DNA of 64,000 nt from Rhodobacter aestuarii (GTDB taxonomy: Bacteria; Pseudomonadota; Alphaproteobacteria; Rhodobacterales; Rhodobacteraceae). The stretch is taken from contig NZ_FTOG01000008.1 of NCBI RefSeq assembly GCF_900156655.1, positions 62,001 to 126,000 on the forward strand, written 5' to 3'. Of this stretch, positions 57,482 through 64,000 are shown piece by piece (within the stretch, counting starts at the first letter, position 1; every line of letters starts with the position of its first letter). Both the position numbers and the translations under genes were made by a program. The notes below the pieces were generated by a model that had not been told where the DNA came from, did not search any database, and saw nothing but the letters and a program-made list of their open reading frames with translations.

Positions 57482-59059
57482 ATGTCCGAAGCCTTGAAGA
57501 ACAAAGTCGCCGAAGTGCTCAACGAGCCGGGTTGCGCCACCAATACCGCGAAAGCCGACGGTGCGCGCAAGAAGGGCTGCACCAAGCAGCTTACGCCCGG
57601 CGCGGCCGCAGGTGGTTGTGCGTTTGACGGGGCAATGATCACCCTGCAACCGATCACCGATGTGGCCCATCTTGTTCATGCGCCGCTCGCGTGCTGGGGC
57701 AATGGTTGGGACAACCGCTCTGCAGCTTCTTCGGGGTCTGACCTTTACCGCAAAGGCTTCACCACCGATCTGAGCGAGCTCGATATCGTGATGGGGCATG
57801 GCGAGAAGAAGCTTTTCCGCGCGATCCATGAGGTAATCAAGGAGCAATCCCCGGCAGCGGTGTTCGTTTATGCGACCTGCGTCACTTCTCTTGTGGGGGA
57901 CGATATTGAAGTGGTCTGCAAAGCCGCTGCCGAGAAATGGGGCACGCCCGTCATTCCGGTGAATGTGCCGGGCTTTGTGGGCTCCAAAAACCTTGGCAAC
58001 AAGCTCGGCGGTGAGGCGCTGCTGGACCACGTGATCGGCACGATCGAGCCGGAAACGACCACGCCTTACGACATCAATATCATTGGTGATTTCAACCTGT
58101 CGGGCGAGTTGTGGCAGGTGAAACCGCTGCTCGACAAACTTGGCATCCGTATCCTCGGTTCGATCTCGGGCGATGCGCGCTATCGCCAAGTGGCGCAGAT
58201 GCACCGCGCCAAGGCGACAATGCTGGTTTGCTCGCAAGCGCTGGTCAATGTCGCGCGCAAAATCCAAGAGCGTTGGGGCGTGCCGTATTTTGAAGGCTCG
58301 TTCTATGGCATCGCCGATACCTCGGAGGCGTTGCGCAAAATTTGTGGGCTGCTGGTCGAGCAGGGCGCAGATGTCGAACTGCTCAGCCGCTGCGAGGCGC
58401 TGATTGCCGAAGAGGAAGCCAAGGTTTGGGCGGCGCTCGAACCTTTGCGGCCCCGCGTCGCGGGCAAGCGGGTGCTGCTTTACACCGGCGGGCATAAAAC
58501 CTGGTCGGTCGTCGCCGCGCTGCAAGAATTGGGCATGGAGGTGGTGGGCACCTCGATGCGCAAAGCGACCCAAAACGACCGCGCCCGCGTGGTCGAGATC
58601 ATGGGCGACGCGAACCATATGTATGAAAACATGGCCCCGCGTGAGATGTATGACATGCTGCGCGATGCGGGGGCTGATGTGCTCCTTTCAGGCGGGCGCA
58701 GCCAGTTTGTGGCGCTCAAAGCGCGGATGCCTTGGGTCGATGTGAACCAAGAAAAGCACGAGCCCTACGCGGGTTATATGGGGATGGTCGATCTTGTCCG
58801 CGCCATCGACCGGTCTGTGAACAACCCGATCTGGGCCGATTTGCGCGAACCTGCGCCTTGGGATGTGCCGCTGACGGGGGGCGCTGTGCTGCCCGCGCCG
58901 TCTGGAGCTTGCCCGGTCACCCATGTTTCCGCGCCGATGGGCCGCGCGCCGACCTTGGTGCCGCAAACGCCTTCCAGCCCGGAGGTGCAAACCCCGCAAG
59001 CCGCGGCCAATCCGCTTGAAGGTTTGGCCAATTCCGCCACCGATTTCGAGGATTGCTGA
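57482..59059 (+). CDS. nifE: FeMo-cofactor scaffold protein NifE
   Basis: 525 residues from the ATG at 57482, preceded by AGGGAG. Homologous to NifD: conserved cysteines appear in KKGCTKQLTPGAAAGGCAFDGA, APLACWGNGWDNR and VYATCVTSLVGDD. The core ends near NNPIWADLREPAPWDV; about 55 more residues form a proline/alanine-rich tail (to SATDFEDC) that makes the protein longer than many NifE. With NifN it forms the scaffold that matures the cofactor precursor. Confidence 0.97.
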   Translation: MSEALKNKVAEVLNEPGCATNTAKADGARKKGCTKQLTPGAAAGGCAFDGAMITLQPITDVAHLVHAPLACWGNGWDNRSAASSGSDLYRKGFTTDLSELDIVMGHGEKKLFRAIHEVIKEQSPAAVFVYATCVTSLVGDDIEVVCKAAAEKWGTPVIPVNVPGFVGSKNLGNKLGGEALLDHVIGTIEPETTTPYDINIIGDFNLSGELWQVKPLLDKLGIRILGSISGDARYRQVAQMHRAKATMLVCSQALVNVARKIQERWGVPYFEGSFYGIADTSEALRKICGLLVEQGADVELLSRCEALIAEEEAKVWAALEPLRPRVAGKRVLLYTGGHKTWSVVAALQELGMEVVGTSMRKATQNDRARVVEIMGDANHMYENMAPREMYDMLRDAGADVLLSGGRSQFVALKARMPWVDVNQEKHEPYAGYMGMVDLVRAIDRSVNNPIWADLREPAPWDVPLTGGAVLPAPSGACPVTHVSAPMGRAPTLVPQTPSSPEVQTPQAAANPLEGLANSATDFEDC

Positions 59060-59060
59060 G

Positions 59061-60446
59061 ATGGCTTGCCTGACCCACCCGCGCCGCGCGCTGTCCACCA
59101 ATCCGCTCAAAGCCTCGGCTCCCTTGGGCGCGGCTTTGGCTTATCTTGGGATTGAGCGCGCCGTGCCGCTGTTTCATGGCGCACAGGGCTGCACCGCCTT
59201 TGGCATGGTGCATCTGGTGCGCCATTTCAAAGAGGCGATCCCGCTGCAGACCACCGCGATGAACGAGATCACCACGATCTTGGGCGGGGCTGATCAGTTG
59301 GAACAAGCGATTGAAAACCTGCGCAAACGCGCGAACCCGAAGTTCATCGGAATTGCCTCCACCGCGCTCACCGAAACGCGCGGCGAAGATGTGGCGGGTG
59401 AATTGCGCGATATTCTCTCTCGCCGCAAAGACTTTGCCGAGACCAAGGTTGTCTATGCCGCGACGCCTGATTTTGAAGGCGGGATGCAAGATGGCTGGGC
59501 CAAGGCGATTGAGGCTTTGGTCACCGCGCTTGTCCCGGTGACGCCTGCGCCCGACCCGGATTTGCGGCAGGTCACGCTTTTGCCCGGCGTGCATTTGACG
59601 CCCGCCGAAATTGAAGAATTGGTGCGGATGATCCGCGCCTTCGGCCTTAATCCGCTGGTGCTGCCCGATATTTCCACATCGCTTGATGGACACTTGGCCG
59701 AGGATTGGTCTGGCTGCTCGCTTGGCGGCACGCCCGTTGATCGCATTGCCGATGTGACGCGCTCGGCCTGCACACTCGCGATTGGTGAGCAAATGCGGGG
59801 CACCGCGCAAATCATCGAAGACAAGGCCGCCGTGCCTTATCGGGTTTTCCCCTCGGTGACGGGCCTCAAGGCGGTCGATGCCTTCGTGCGGGTGCTGATG
59901 GAGCTTTCGGGTACGCAAACCCCGCCGCCCTCCCTCCAACGTGACCGCACGCGTTTGCAAGATGCGATGTTGGACGCGCATTTCTTCACCGGCGCGCTGA
60001 AAGTCGCGATCGGCGCGGAGCCTGATTTGATGTTCGGCTTGGCCACCACGCTCACGCAAATGGGCGCGGAAATCGTCACCGCCGTGACCACCACCCAGCA
60101 CAGCCCCGTCATCGAGCGGATGCCGTGTGACGAGGTGATCTTGGGCGATCTGGGCGATTTTGAGCGCGGCGCGAAAGCCGCGGGCGCGCAGGTTTTGCTC
60201 ACCAACAGCTATGGCCGGATGGCGGCGGAGGCGCTGCATCTGCCGCTCGTGCGCGTGGGCTTTCCGGTGTTTGACCGGATCGGCGCGCAAGATGCCTGCC
60301 GGGTCGGTTATCGCGGCACCCGGGCCTTTTTGTTCGAAGTCGCCAATGCCGTGCAATCGGTTCACCACACCCCAAGGCCGGAAGATTTCGGCGCAACCCC
60401 CCTGCCTGAGGAGTTCTCCCATGTCCCGCACCCTGCGTCTTGTTGA
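59061..60446 (+). CDS. nifN: FeMo-cofactor scaffold protein NifN
   Basis: 461 residues from the ATG at 59061, 1 bp after nifE. Homologous to NifK: NPLKASAPLGAALAYLGIERAVPLFHGAQGCTAFG includes the conserved cysteine of the cluster site, and ISTSLDGHL, GTPVDRIAD and GFPVFDRIGAQ follow. Partner of NifE in an alpha2-beta2 scaffold. Confidence 0.97.
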   Translation: MACLTHPRRALSTNPLKASAPLGAALAYLGIERAVPLFHGAQGCTAFGMVHLVRHFKEAIPLQTTAMNEITTILGGADQLEQAIENLRKRANPKFIGIASTALTETRGEDVAGELRDILSRRKDFAETKVVYAATPDFEGGMQDGWAKAIEALVTALVPVTPAPDPDLRQVTLLPGVHLTPAEIEELVRMIRAFGLNPLVLPDISTSLDGHLAEDWSGCSLGGTPVDRIADVTRSACTLAIGEQMRGTAQIIEDKAAVPYRVFPSVTGLKAVDAFVRVLMELSGTQTPPPSLQRDRTRLQDAMLDAHFFTGALKVAIGAEPDLMFGLATTLTQMGAEIVTAVTTTQHSPVIERMPCDEVILGDLGDFERGAKAAGAQVLLTNSYGRMAAEALHLPLVRVGFPVFDRIGAQDACRVGYRGTRAFLFEVANAVQSVHHTPRPEDFGATPLPEEFSHVPHPASC

Positions 60447-60906
60447 GGAGTCGGATGCCCCCGCGCCCGGTGAAAAGCCGCTGCGCGTGGCCATTGCCTC
60501 AAACGATCTTGAAAACCTTGATGCTCACTTTGGCTCGGCCCGCAAAATCGCGGTCTATGAGGTCTGGAAAACCGGCGCGCGTTTTGTCGCCGCGCATGAG
60601 TTTTCCACCGCGACCGAGCAATCGGGCAAGCATGACGACATTGACGACCGGATCGCCCCCAAGGTCGAAGCGCTTGAAGGCTGCGCTTTGGTCTTTGCGC
60701 TGGCCATCGGGGGCCCGTCTGCGGCGCGCGTCGTGAAAATGGGCTGCCATCCGATCAAACGCAAAGAGCCCGAGCCGATCGCCGATGTGATCGCGCAGGT
60801 GCAAGAAATGCTCTCGGGCAGCCCGCCGCCGTTCCTGCGCAAAATCCTTGGCACTTATCAAAAACCCGATTTCACCGCCGATTTCGACGAAGAGGAATCC
60901 GTTTGA
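60421..60906 (+). CDS. nifX: Nitrogen fixation protein NifX
   Basis: 161 residues from the ATG at 60421, overlapping nifN by 26 bp. The NifX/NifB-C domain has LRVAIASNDLENLDAHFGSARKIAVYEV, with the 'LDaHFG' motif, and GCALVFALAIGGPSAARVVKMGCHPIK. It carries FeMo-cofactor precursors between NifB and NifEN. Its stop overlaps the next start (TGATG). Confidence 0.95.
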   Translation: MSRTLRLVEESDAPAPGEKPLRVAIASNDLENLDAHFGSARKIAVYEVWKTGARFVAAHEFSTATEQSGKHDDIDDRIAPKVEALEGCALVFALAIGGPSAARVVKMGCHPIKRKEPEPIADVIAQVQEMLSGSPPPFLRKILGTYQKPDFTADFDEEESV

Positions 60907-61376
60907 TGGACACTGAAACCGAAGCGCCGCGCGGCGGCGAAATGGTCGAAAGCCCGTTCCTGAAACAACTGGTCGCCGTGATCCGCGCCGAGGATACGCA
61001 TGGCCAATGGGACAACAAGACCGACATTGACCTGCTGGAAGAGTTCATCATCACCAAAGAAGAGCGCCGCGAAATGCCGATCATCGGTGACCCGGAGCCC
61101 GAGGTGATTTGGCGGCTGACCCGCTTTTATGACGCGGTTGGGCTTTTGGTGGAAAAGCGCTCCGGCTGCATGGCAACGCAAATGCAAAACATGCACCACG
61201 AGGGCTTTGGCCGGGTCGTGCTGATTGCTGGGCGTTTGGTTGTGGTTTCCAAACACCTGCGCGATGTGCACCGTTTTGGCTTTGAAACCTGGGCGAAGCT
61301 CGCGCAGGCGGGCGAGAAGCTTGTCGATGACGCGGTCAAGCTGATCGAGGAATTCCCCGAAGCGGCGAAGGCCTAA
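60906..61376 (+). CDS. NifX-associated nitrogen fixation protein (DUF269)
   Basis: 156 residues starting MDTETEAPRGGEMVESPFLKQLV. The DUF269 signature ED.HG.WDN is seen as RAEDTHGQWDNKTD, and FGRVVLIAGRLVVVSKHLRDVHRFGFE is typical. Known as ORF4 in the R. capsulatus nifENX cluster; role in cofactor assembly is likely but not defined. The start overlaps the nifX stop. Confidence 0.93.
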   Translation: MDTETEAPRGGEMVESPFLKQLVAVIRAEDTHGQWDNKTDIDLLEEFIITKEERREMPIIGDPEPEVIWRLTRFYDAVGLLVEKRSGCMATQMQNMHHEGFGRVVLIAGRLVVVSKHLRDVHRFGFETWAKLAQAGEKLVDDAVKLIEEFPEAAKA

Positions 61377-61379
61377 GCG

Positions 61380-61532
61380 ATGATCCAGATCCAGCCGCTG
61401 AAAGTGAAACGGATCAAACGGGAGATTGAGCCCGTGAAATTGCACCCCTCGCGTGGGCGTACGGCGCTGTCGCGCTTTTTGCGCGCGGGGGCGGCGACAA
61501 GTCAAAAACCGAAAGCAAGGACGGCCCAATGA
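61380..61532 (+). CDS. Small basic protein in the nif operon, uncharacterised
   Basis: 50 codons plus stop, beginning ATGATCCAG at 61380, 3 bp after the DUF269 stop; its stop TGA overlaps the next ATG at 61529 (ATGA). GAAGG lies about 10 nt upstream of the ATG. The product MIQIQPLKVKRIKREIEPVK... is strongly basic (many Lys/Arg, few acidic residues), without cysteine and without a hydrophobic helix. The phase with both neighbours supports translation. I do not recognise it. Alternative: a spacer translated only for coupling. Confidence 0.6.
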   Translation: MIQIQPLKVKRIKREIEPVKLHPSRGRTALSRFLRAGAATSQKPKARTAQ

Positions 61533-61732
61533 CCTTGGAAGAACTGGAAGCCCGCGCCAAGAAGCTCTCGATGCGCGCGACCAATGCGAAGATGGAATTG
61601 CACGATCTTTCGGAAGAACTGCCGACCGACTGGCAGAAAATCCCCGAAGTCGCGCAGCAGACTTTTGAAATTTACCGTGAGCTGGATGAGGCCCGTAAGG
61701 CCGTGAAAGCCGCCAAGAAAGCACAGGAGTAA
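61529..61732 (+). CDS. CCE_0567-family protein (DUF683)
   Basis: 67 residues: MTLEELEARAKKLSMRATNAKMELHDLSEELP with a second helix YRELDEARKAVKAAKKAQE. This two-helix coiled protein is the family found after DUF269 in nif clusters (ORF5 in R. capsulatus); the founding member binds metal. Its start overlaps the small basic ORF by 4 bp. Confidence 0.9.
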   Translation: MTLEELEARAKKLSMRATNAKMELHDLSEELPTDWQKIPEVAQQTFEIYRELDEARKAVKAAKKAQE

Positions 61733-61738
61733 TTACAC

Positions 61739-62044
61739 ATGGCGAACGTGGCCTATACGCGCGGTGGTGCGGAATATACCCCCGTCTATTTGATGAATAT
61801 TGACGCCGAGAAATGTATCGGCTGTGGCCGCTGCTTCAAGGTTTGTGGGCGCGATGTGATGGCGCTTTATGGCGTCACCGAAGATGGCGACATTGTTCGC
61901 GTCGGTTCCGAAGAATGGGATGATGTGGAAGACGAAGTGGTCAAAAAAGTGATGCAGCTTGACGAGGCCGACAACTGCGTTGGCTGCGGTGCTTGCGCGC
62001 GCGTTTGCCCCTCGGAATGCCAAAGCCATGCGGCCCTTTCCTGA
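61739..62044 (+). CDS. fdxB: Nif-specific ferredoxin III (FdxB)
   Basis: 101 residues. Two 4Fe-4S motifs are visible: CIGCGRCFKVC (residues about 26-36) and CVGCGACARVCPSEC near the C-terminus, separated by the insertion of about 40 residues typical of FdxB. It may give electrons to cofactor assembly. The 3' end overlaps nifQ by 17 bp. Confidence 0.95.
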   Translation: MANVAYTRGGAEYTPVYLMNIDAEKCIGCGRCFKVCGRDVMALYGVTEDGDIVRVGSEEWDDVEDEVVKKVMQLDEADNCVGCGACARVCPSECQSHAALS

Positions 62045-62579
62045 TCCGTTTTGCGCCACCCCGGCGCCGGCACCCATGCTCGCGGGGGATGCAGATTTTG
62101 TCTGCATCTTCTCCCATGCGCTGGCGGAGCGGGCGGCGGGGCAGGGGCCTTTGACCGAGCGGCTGGGCCTGTCGGGCGCCGATTTGGCGGCGCTGCGCGA
62201 TGCCTATCTGCCCGGCGTAGAGCTTCCCGATCTTGATCTTCCTGCGCCCGGCCAAAGCGCCGAGGAACAGGCGATCACCATGCTCGTTTTGTGGCGCGCG
62301 GGGGTGAACAGCCCCGAGGCGCGTCGGCTCGCCGCCATTTTGGCGCGGCGCGCGCAAGAACATCGCCATTTGTGGGAAGATCTTGGTCTGCCCTCACGCG
62401 CGCATCTGGGCGCGCTCATTCGGCGGCATTTGCCGGGCCTTGCTGCGGCGAACCATCAAAACATGCGTTGGAAGAAGTTCTTCTACCGCCAGATCTGCTC
62501 AGACAGCGCCTTTTCGCTGTGCCTGTCGCCCACATGCGATGAATGTGACGAACGGGCCGAGTGCTTTGCCCCCGATTGA
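62028..62579 (+). CDS. nifQ: Nitrogenase molybdenum-donation protein NifQ
   Basis: 183 residues from the ATG at 62028. The C-terminal cluster motif C-x4-C-x2-C-x5-C is CLSPTCDECDERAEC, and MRWKKFFYRQIC precedes it as in the family. NifQ holds an Fe-S-Mo cluster and supplies molybdenum to NifEN/NifH. The helical middle contains GVNSPEARRLAAILARRAQEHRHLWEDLGL, family-typical. Confidence 0.94.
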   Translation: MRPFPDPFCATPAPAPMLAGDADFVCIFSHALAERAAGQGPLTERLGLSGADLAALRDAYLPGVELPDLDLPAPGQSAEEQAITMLVLWRAGVNSPEARRLAAILARRAQEHRHLWEDLGLPSRAHLGALIRRHLPGLAAANHQNMRWKKFFYRQICSDSAFSLCLSPTCDECDERAECFAPD

Positions 62580-63021
62580 CCCCACATCTTTGTTGGCGGG
62601 GGCAGAGACCGCCCGCTCGCGCCCGGTCGAAAGCGCCGAGGCGATTGCCCGCGCGCTGGATGAGGCGCCCGAAGATATCGAGGTGCGGCTCGCCGCCTAT
62701 CGCTTCTATTTCTACAGCCATGATTATGAAGCGGCCCTGCCGCAGGCCCGCGTGATTTTGAGCTTGGCGGCGCGGCGGCTCAATATTCCGCAAGACCCCG
62801 CCCAAGTGCGCCCCGAAGACGCCGATTTTACCGCGCATGACTTTGCGCCCGGTCTTTATCTGCAAGCTTTGGTGGGGATTGGCTATTGCGCGGTGCGGAT
62901 GGGGCAAACCGATCTGGTGCGCGAAGTGCTTTCCATCGCGGCCTATCTTGACCCGTCCGATCGTTTTGGCGGGGCATGGCTGCTGGAGCGCTATGAAACC
63001 GGCCTTGCGGAAGACATGTAG
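62539..63021 (+). CDS. Uncharacterised helical-repeat protein in the nif operon
   Basis: 160 residues if the ATG at 62539 is used, overlapping nifQ by 41 bp; a TTG at 62566 is an alternative. The middle (LDEAPEDIEVRLAAYRFYFYSHDYEAALPQARVILSLAARRL and YLQALVGIGYCAVRMGQTDLVREVLSIAAYLDPSDRF) reads as paired helices of the TPR type. It contains a single Cys and no membrane segment. It is the last gene before the iscN promoter. Function not known; a chaperone-like role in cofactor assembly is a guess. Confidence 0.75.
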   Translation: MNVTNGPSALPPIDPTSLLAGAETARSRPVESAEAIARALDEAPEDIEVRLAAYRFYFYSHDYEAALPQARVILSLAARRLNIPQDPAQVRPEDADFTAHDFAPGLYLQALVGIGYCAVRMGQTDLVREVLSIAAYLDPSDRFGGAWLLERYETGLAEDM

Positions 63022-63039
63022 GCCACTTGGCCCGAACTT

Positions 63040-63055
63040 TGTCGTAACCCGCACA
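63040..63055 (+). promoter_or_regulatory. NifA upstream activator site of iscN
   Basis: TGTCGTAACCCGCACA is a perfect TGT-N10-ACA, close in sequence to the nifE site (TGTCGT and AACCCG shared). It lies 62 bp upstream of the -24 element. Confidence 0.85.
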
Positions 63056-63116
63056 ATCCCCCCACATTGTCAGACGCGACTTGGCCCAAAACCTGCGAAA
63101 ATAAGGGGCCAGCACT

Positions 63117-63132
63117 TGGCACGATGCTTGCT
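63117..63132 (+). promoter_or_regulatory. Sigma-54 promoter of iscN-nifU
   Basis: TGGCACGATGCTTGCT matches the -24/-12 consensus fully, GG at 63118-63119 and GC at 63130-63131 with 10 bp between. The predicted start near 63143 leaves a leader of about 53 nt before the ATG at 63196. Confidence 0.93.
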
Positions 63133-63195
63133 GTATCTCTGGTGAGCCCTCGGCCAACCGGCCCAAAGGCACATCATCAGTCACAGGAGAGTGTC

Positions 63196-63516
63196 ATGAT
63201 CGATATTACCGAACCTGCCCAAAGCGCGATCAAAGCGGCCATCGACGGTGCCGGTCAGCCCGTCGCGGGGCTGCGCCTTATGGTGCAATCGGGCGGTTGC
63301 GCGGGCCTGAAATACGGCATGGCGCTGGAACTGGAAGCCCAACCCGATGATGAGGTGGTGAGCTTTGGCGATGTCAATGTGCTGATCGACCCCGCCAGCC
63401 GTGAACACCTCACCGGCGCGAAGATCGACTTCGTTACCAATGTCGAAGGCGCTGGTTTCGTTTTCGACAACCCCAACGCTCAAAACAGCTGCGGTTGCGG
63501 CAAATCCTTCTGCTGA
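63196..63516 (+). CDS. iscN: Nif-associated IscA-type Fe-S assembly protein (IscN)
   Basis: 106 residues from the ATG at 63196 (CAGGAGAG upstream). HesB/IscA fold with the three conserved cysteines: [10 protein letters not shown] and the C-terminal SCGCGKSFC (C-x-C plus a further Cys). It probably carries iron or clusters for nitrogenase maturation. Follows the third sigma-54 promoter and precedes the nifU-like gene by 10 bp. An in-frame extension to 63067 lies across the promoter and was rejected. Confidence 0.93.
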   Translation: MIDITEPAQSAIKAAIDGAGQPVAGLRLMVQSGGCAGLKYGMALELEAQPDDEVVSFGDVNVLIDPASREHLTGAKIDFVTNVEGAGFVFDNPNAQNSCGCGKSFC

Positions 63517-63526
63517 GGAGCGCGCG

Positions 63527-64000
63527 ATGTTCGATTACTCCGATAAGGTCAAGGAATACTTCTTCAAACCGCGCAACGCGGGTGTGTTGGAGGATGCCAA
63601 TGCTGTGGGCGAGGCCGGATCGCTTGCCCGTGGCGATGCGCTCAAACTGATGCTGCGCATCAATCCCTTGTCGGAAATGATCGAAGAGGCGCGGTTCCTG
63701 AGCCACGGCGGCGGTTCGATGATCGCCTGTTCTTCGGCGCTGACCGAATTGGTGCGGGGCAAATCTGTTGACGAAGCCTCGCGCCTGACCTCGGCCGATA
63801 TTGCCGAATTCCTTGACGGTTTGCCGCCGGAGAAAATGCACTGCTCCGAAAGCGGGGAAAAGGCGCTGGCCGCCGCGATTGCTGCTTTCCGGGGGGAAAC
63901 CCCGGTCGCGCCCGAACGCCGCCCGGCGGAACCCGCGCTCGTGCAAATCGCCGTGCCGCCGAAGCCGCGCCGCGCGCCGCCGCCTGCTGCGGCGGCTATG
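63527..64000 (+). CDS. nifU: NifU-like protein (N-terminal part, cut by window end)
   Basis: 158 codons from the ATG at 63527 (GAGGAG upstream) are open to the end of the window. [20 protein letters not shown] and [16 protein letters not shown] are typical NifU/IscU. Without gaps relative to Azotobacter NifU, the cluster-ligand Cys35 position is Arg35 (GSLARGDA), Cys62 is Gly62 (SHGGGSM), Asp37 and Cys106 are kept. So the scaffold site appears disabled. A Pro/Ala-rich linker begins at about 118, and the C-terminal Fe-binding NfuA-like domain may follow outside. Confidence 0.9.
   Translation, partial: MFDYSDKVKEYFFKPRNAGVLEDANAVGEAGSLARGDALKLMLRINPLSEMIEEARFLSHGGGSMIACSSALTELVRGKSVDEASRLTSADIAEFLDGLPPEKMHCSESGEKALAAAIAAFRGETPVAPERRPAEPALVQIAVPPKPRRAPPPAAAAM

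Overview
The window is high-GC alphaproteobacterial chromosome. Gene content and order point to a phototroph-type member of the Rhodobacter group (Rhodobacterales): a TakP-like TRAP binding protein, a RegB/RegA-type redox two-component pair, a DUF1127 protein, ribE-ribB-ribH-nusB, hflKC-DUF2065-degP, and a nif cluster in the order nifHDK / nifENX-DUF269-DUF683-fdxB-nifQ / iscN-nifU. The species cannot be fixed from the sequence alone.

Region 1 (1-24.4 kb) is mostly housekeeping genes on the minus strand. It holds a partial gene, a 1559-residue multi-PAS GGDEF-EAL protein, folB with a FolM-like SDR, a TRAP binding protein, a TMEM43-family protein divergent from a HisKA_2-type kinase, purF-cvpA-radA, a pqiA-like gene with a coiled-coil membrane protein, alr-mlaE-mlaF, dnaB, pyrC-pyrE, three small plus-strand genes, and a regB-regA-like pair.

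Region 2 (24.5-34.6 kb) runs nrdR-ribD, then an antiparallel three-gene capsule operon (kpsS-like, wza/kpsD-like, kpsC-like), then ribE-ribB(X)-ribH-nusB. The capsule genes separate ribD from the other riboflavin genes.

Region 3 (34.7-52.7 kb) contains the minus-strand series rpiA-hypothetical-gor-hflK-hflC-DUF2065-degP, a Hint-domain protein, sdaA, purD, xseA, a periplasmic protein, alkB, a YhhN-family protein, ftsY with a long Pro-Glu repeat, a DMT transporter and yciB.

Region 4 (52.7-64.0 kb) is the nitrogenase region, all on the plus strand. Two hairpins separate it from yciB. Three sigma-54 (-24/-12) promoters are visible: before nifH, before nifE and before iscN. Good NifA-type TGT-N10-ACA sites lie upstream of the last two, and a degenerate one lies upstream of nifH. 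nifHDK encode the structural enzyme. nifE-nifN-nifX, the DUF269 and DUF683 proteins, fdxB and nifQ serve FeMo-cofactor assembly and electron or molybdenum supply. iscN and a NifU-like gene, cut by the window end, belong to Fe-S assembly. Unusual points are a 50-residue basic ORF tightly coupled inside the nifE operon, an uncharacterised helical-repeat gene after nifQ, and a NifU scaffold domain that lacks two of its three conserved cysteines. No rRNA, tRNA, CRISPR array, insertion sequence or integrase was found.
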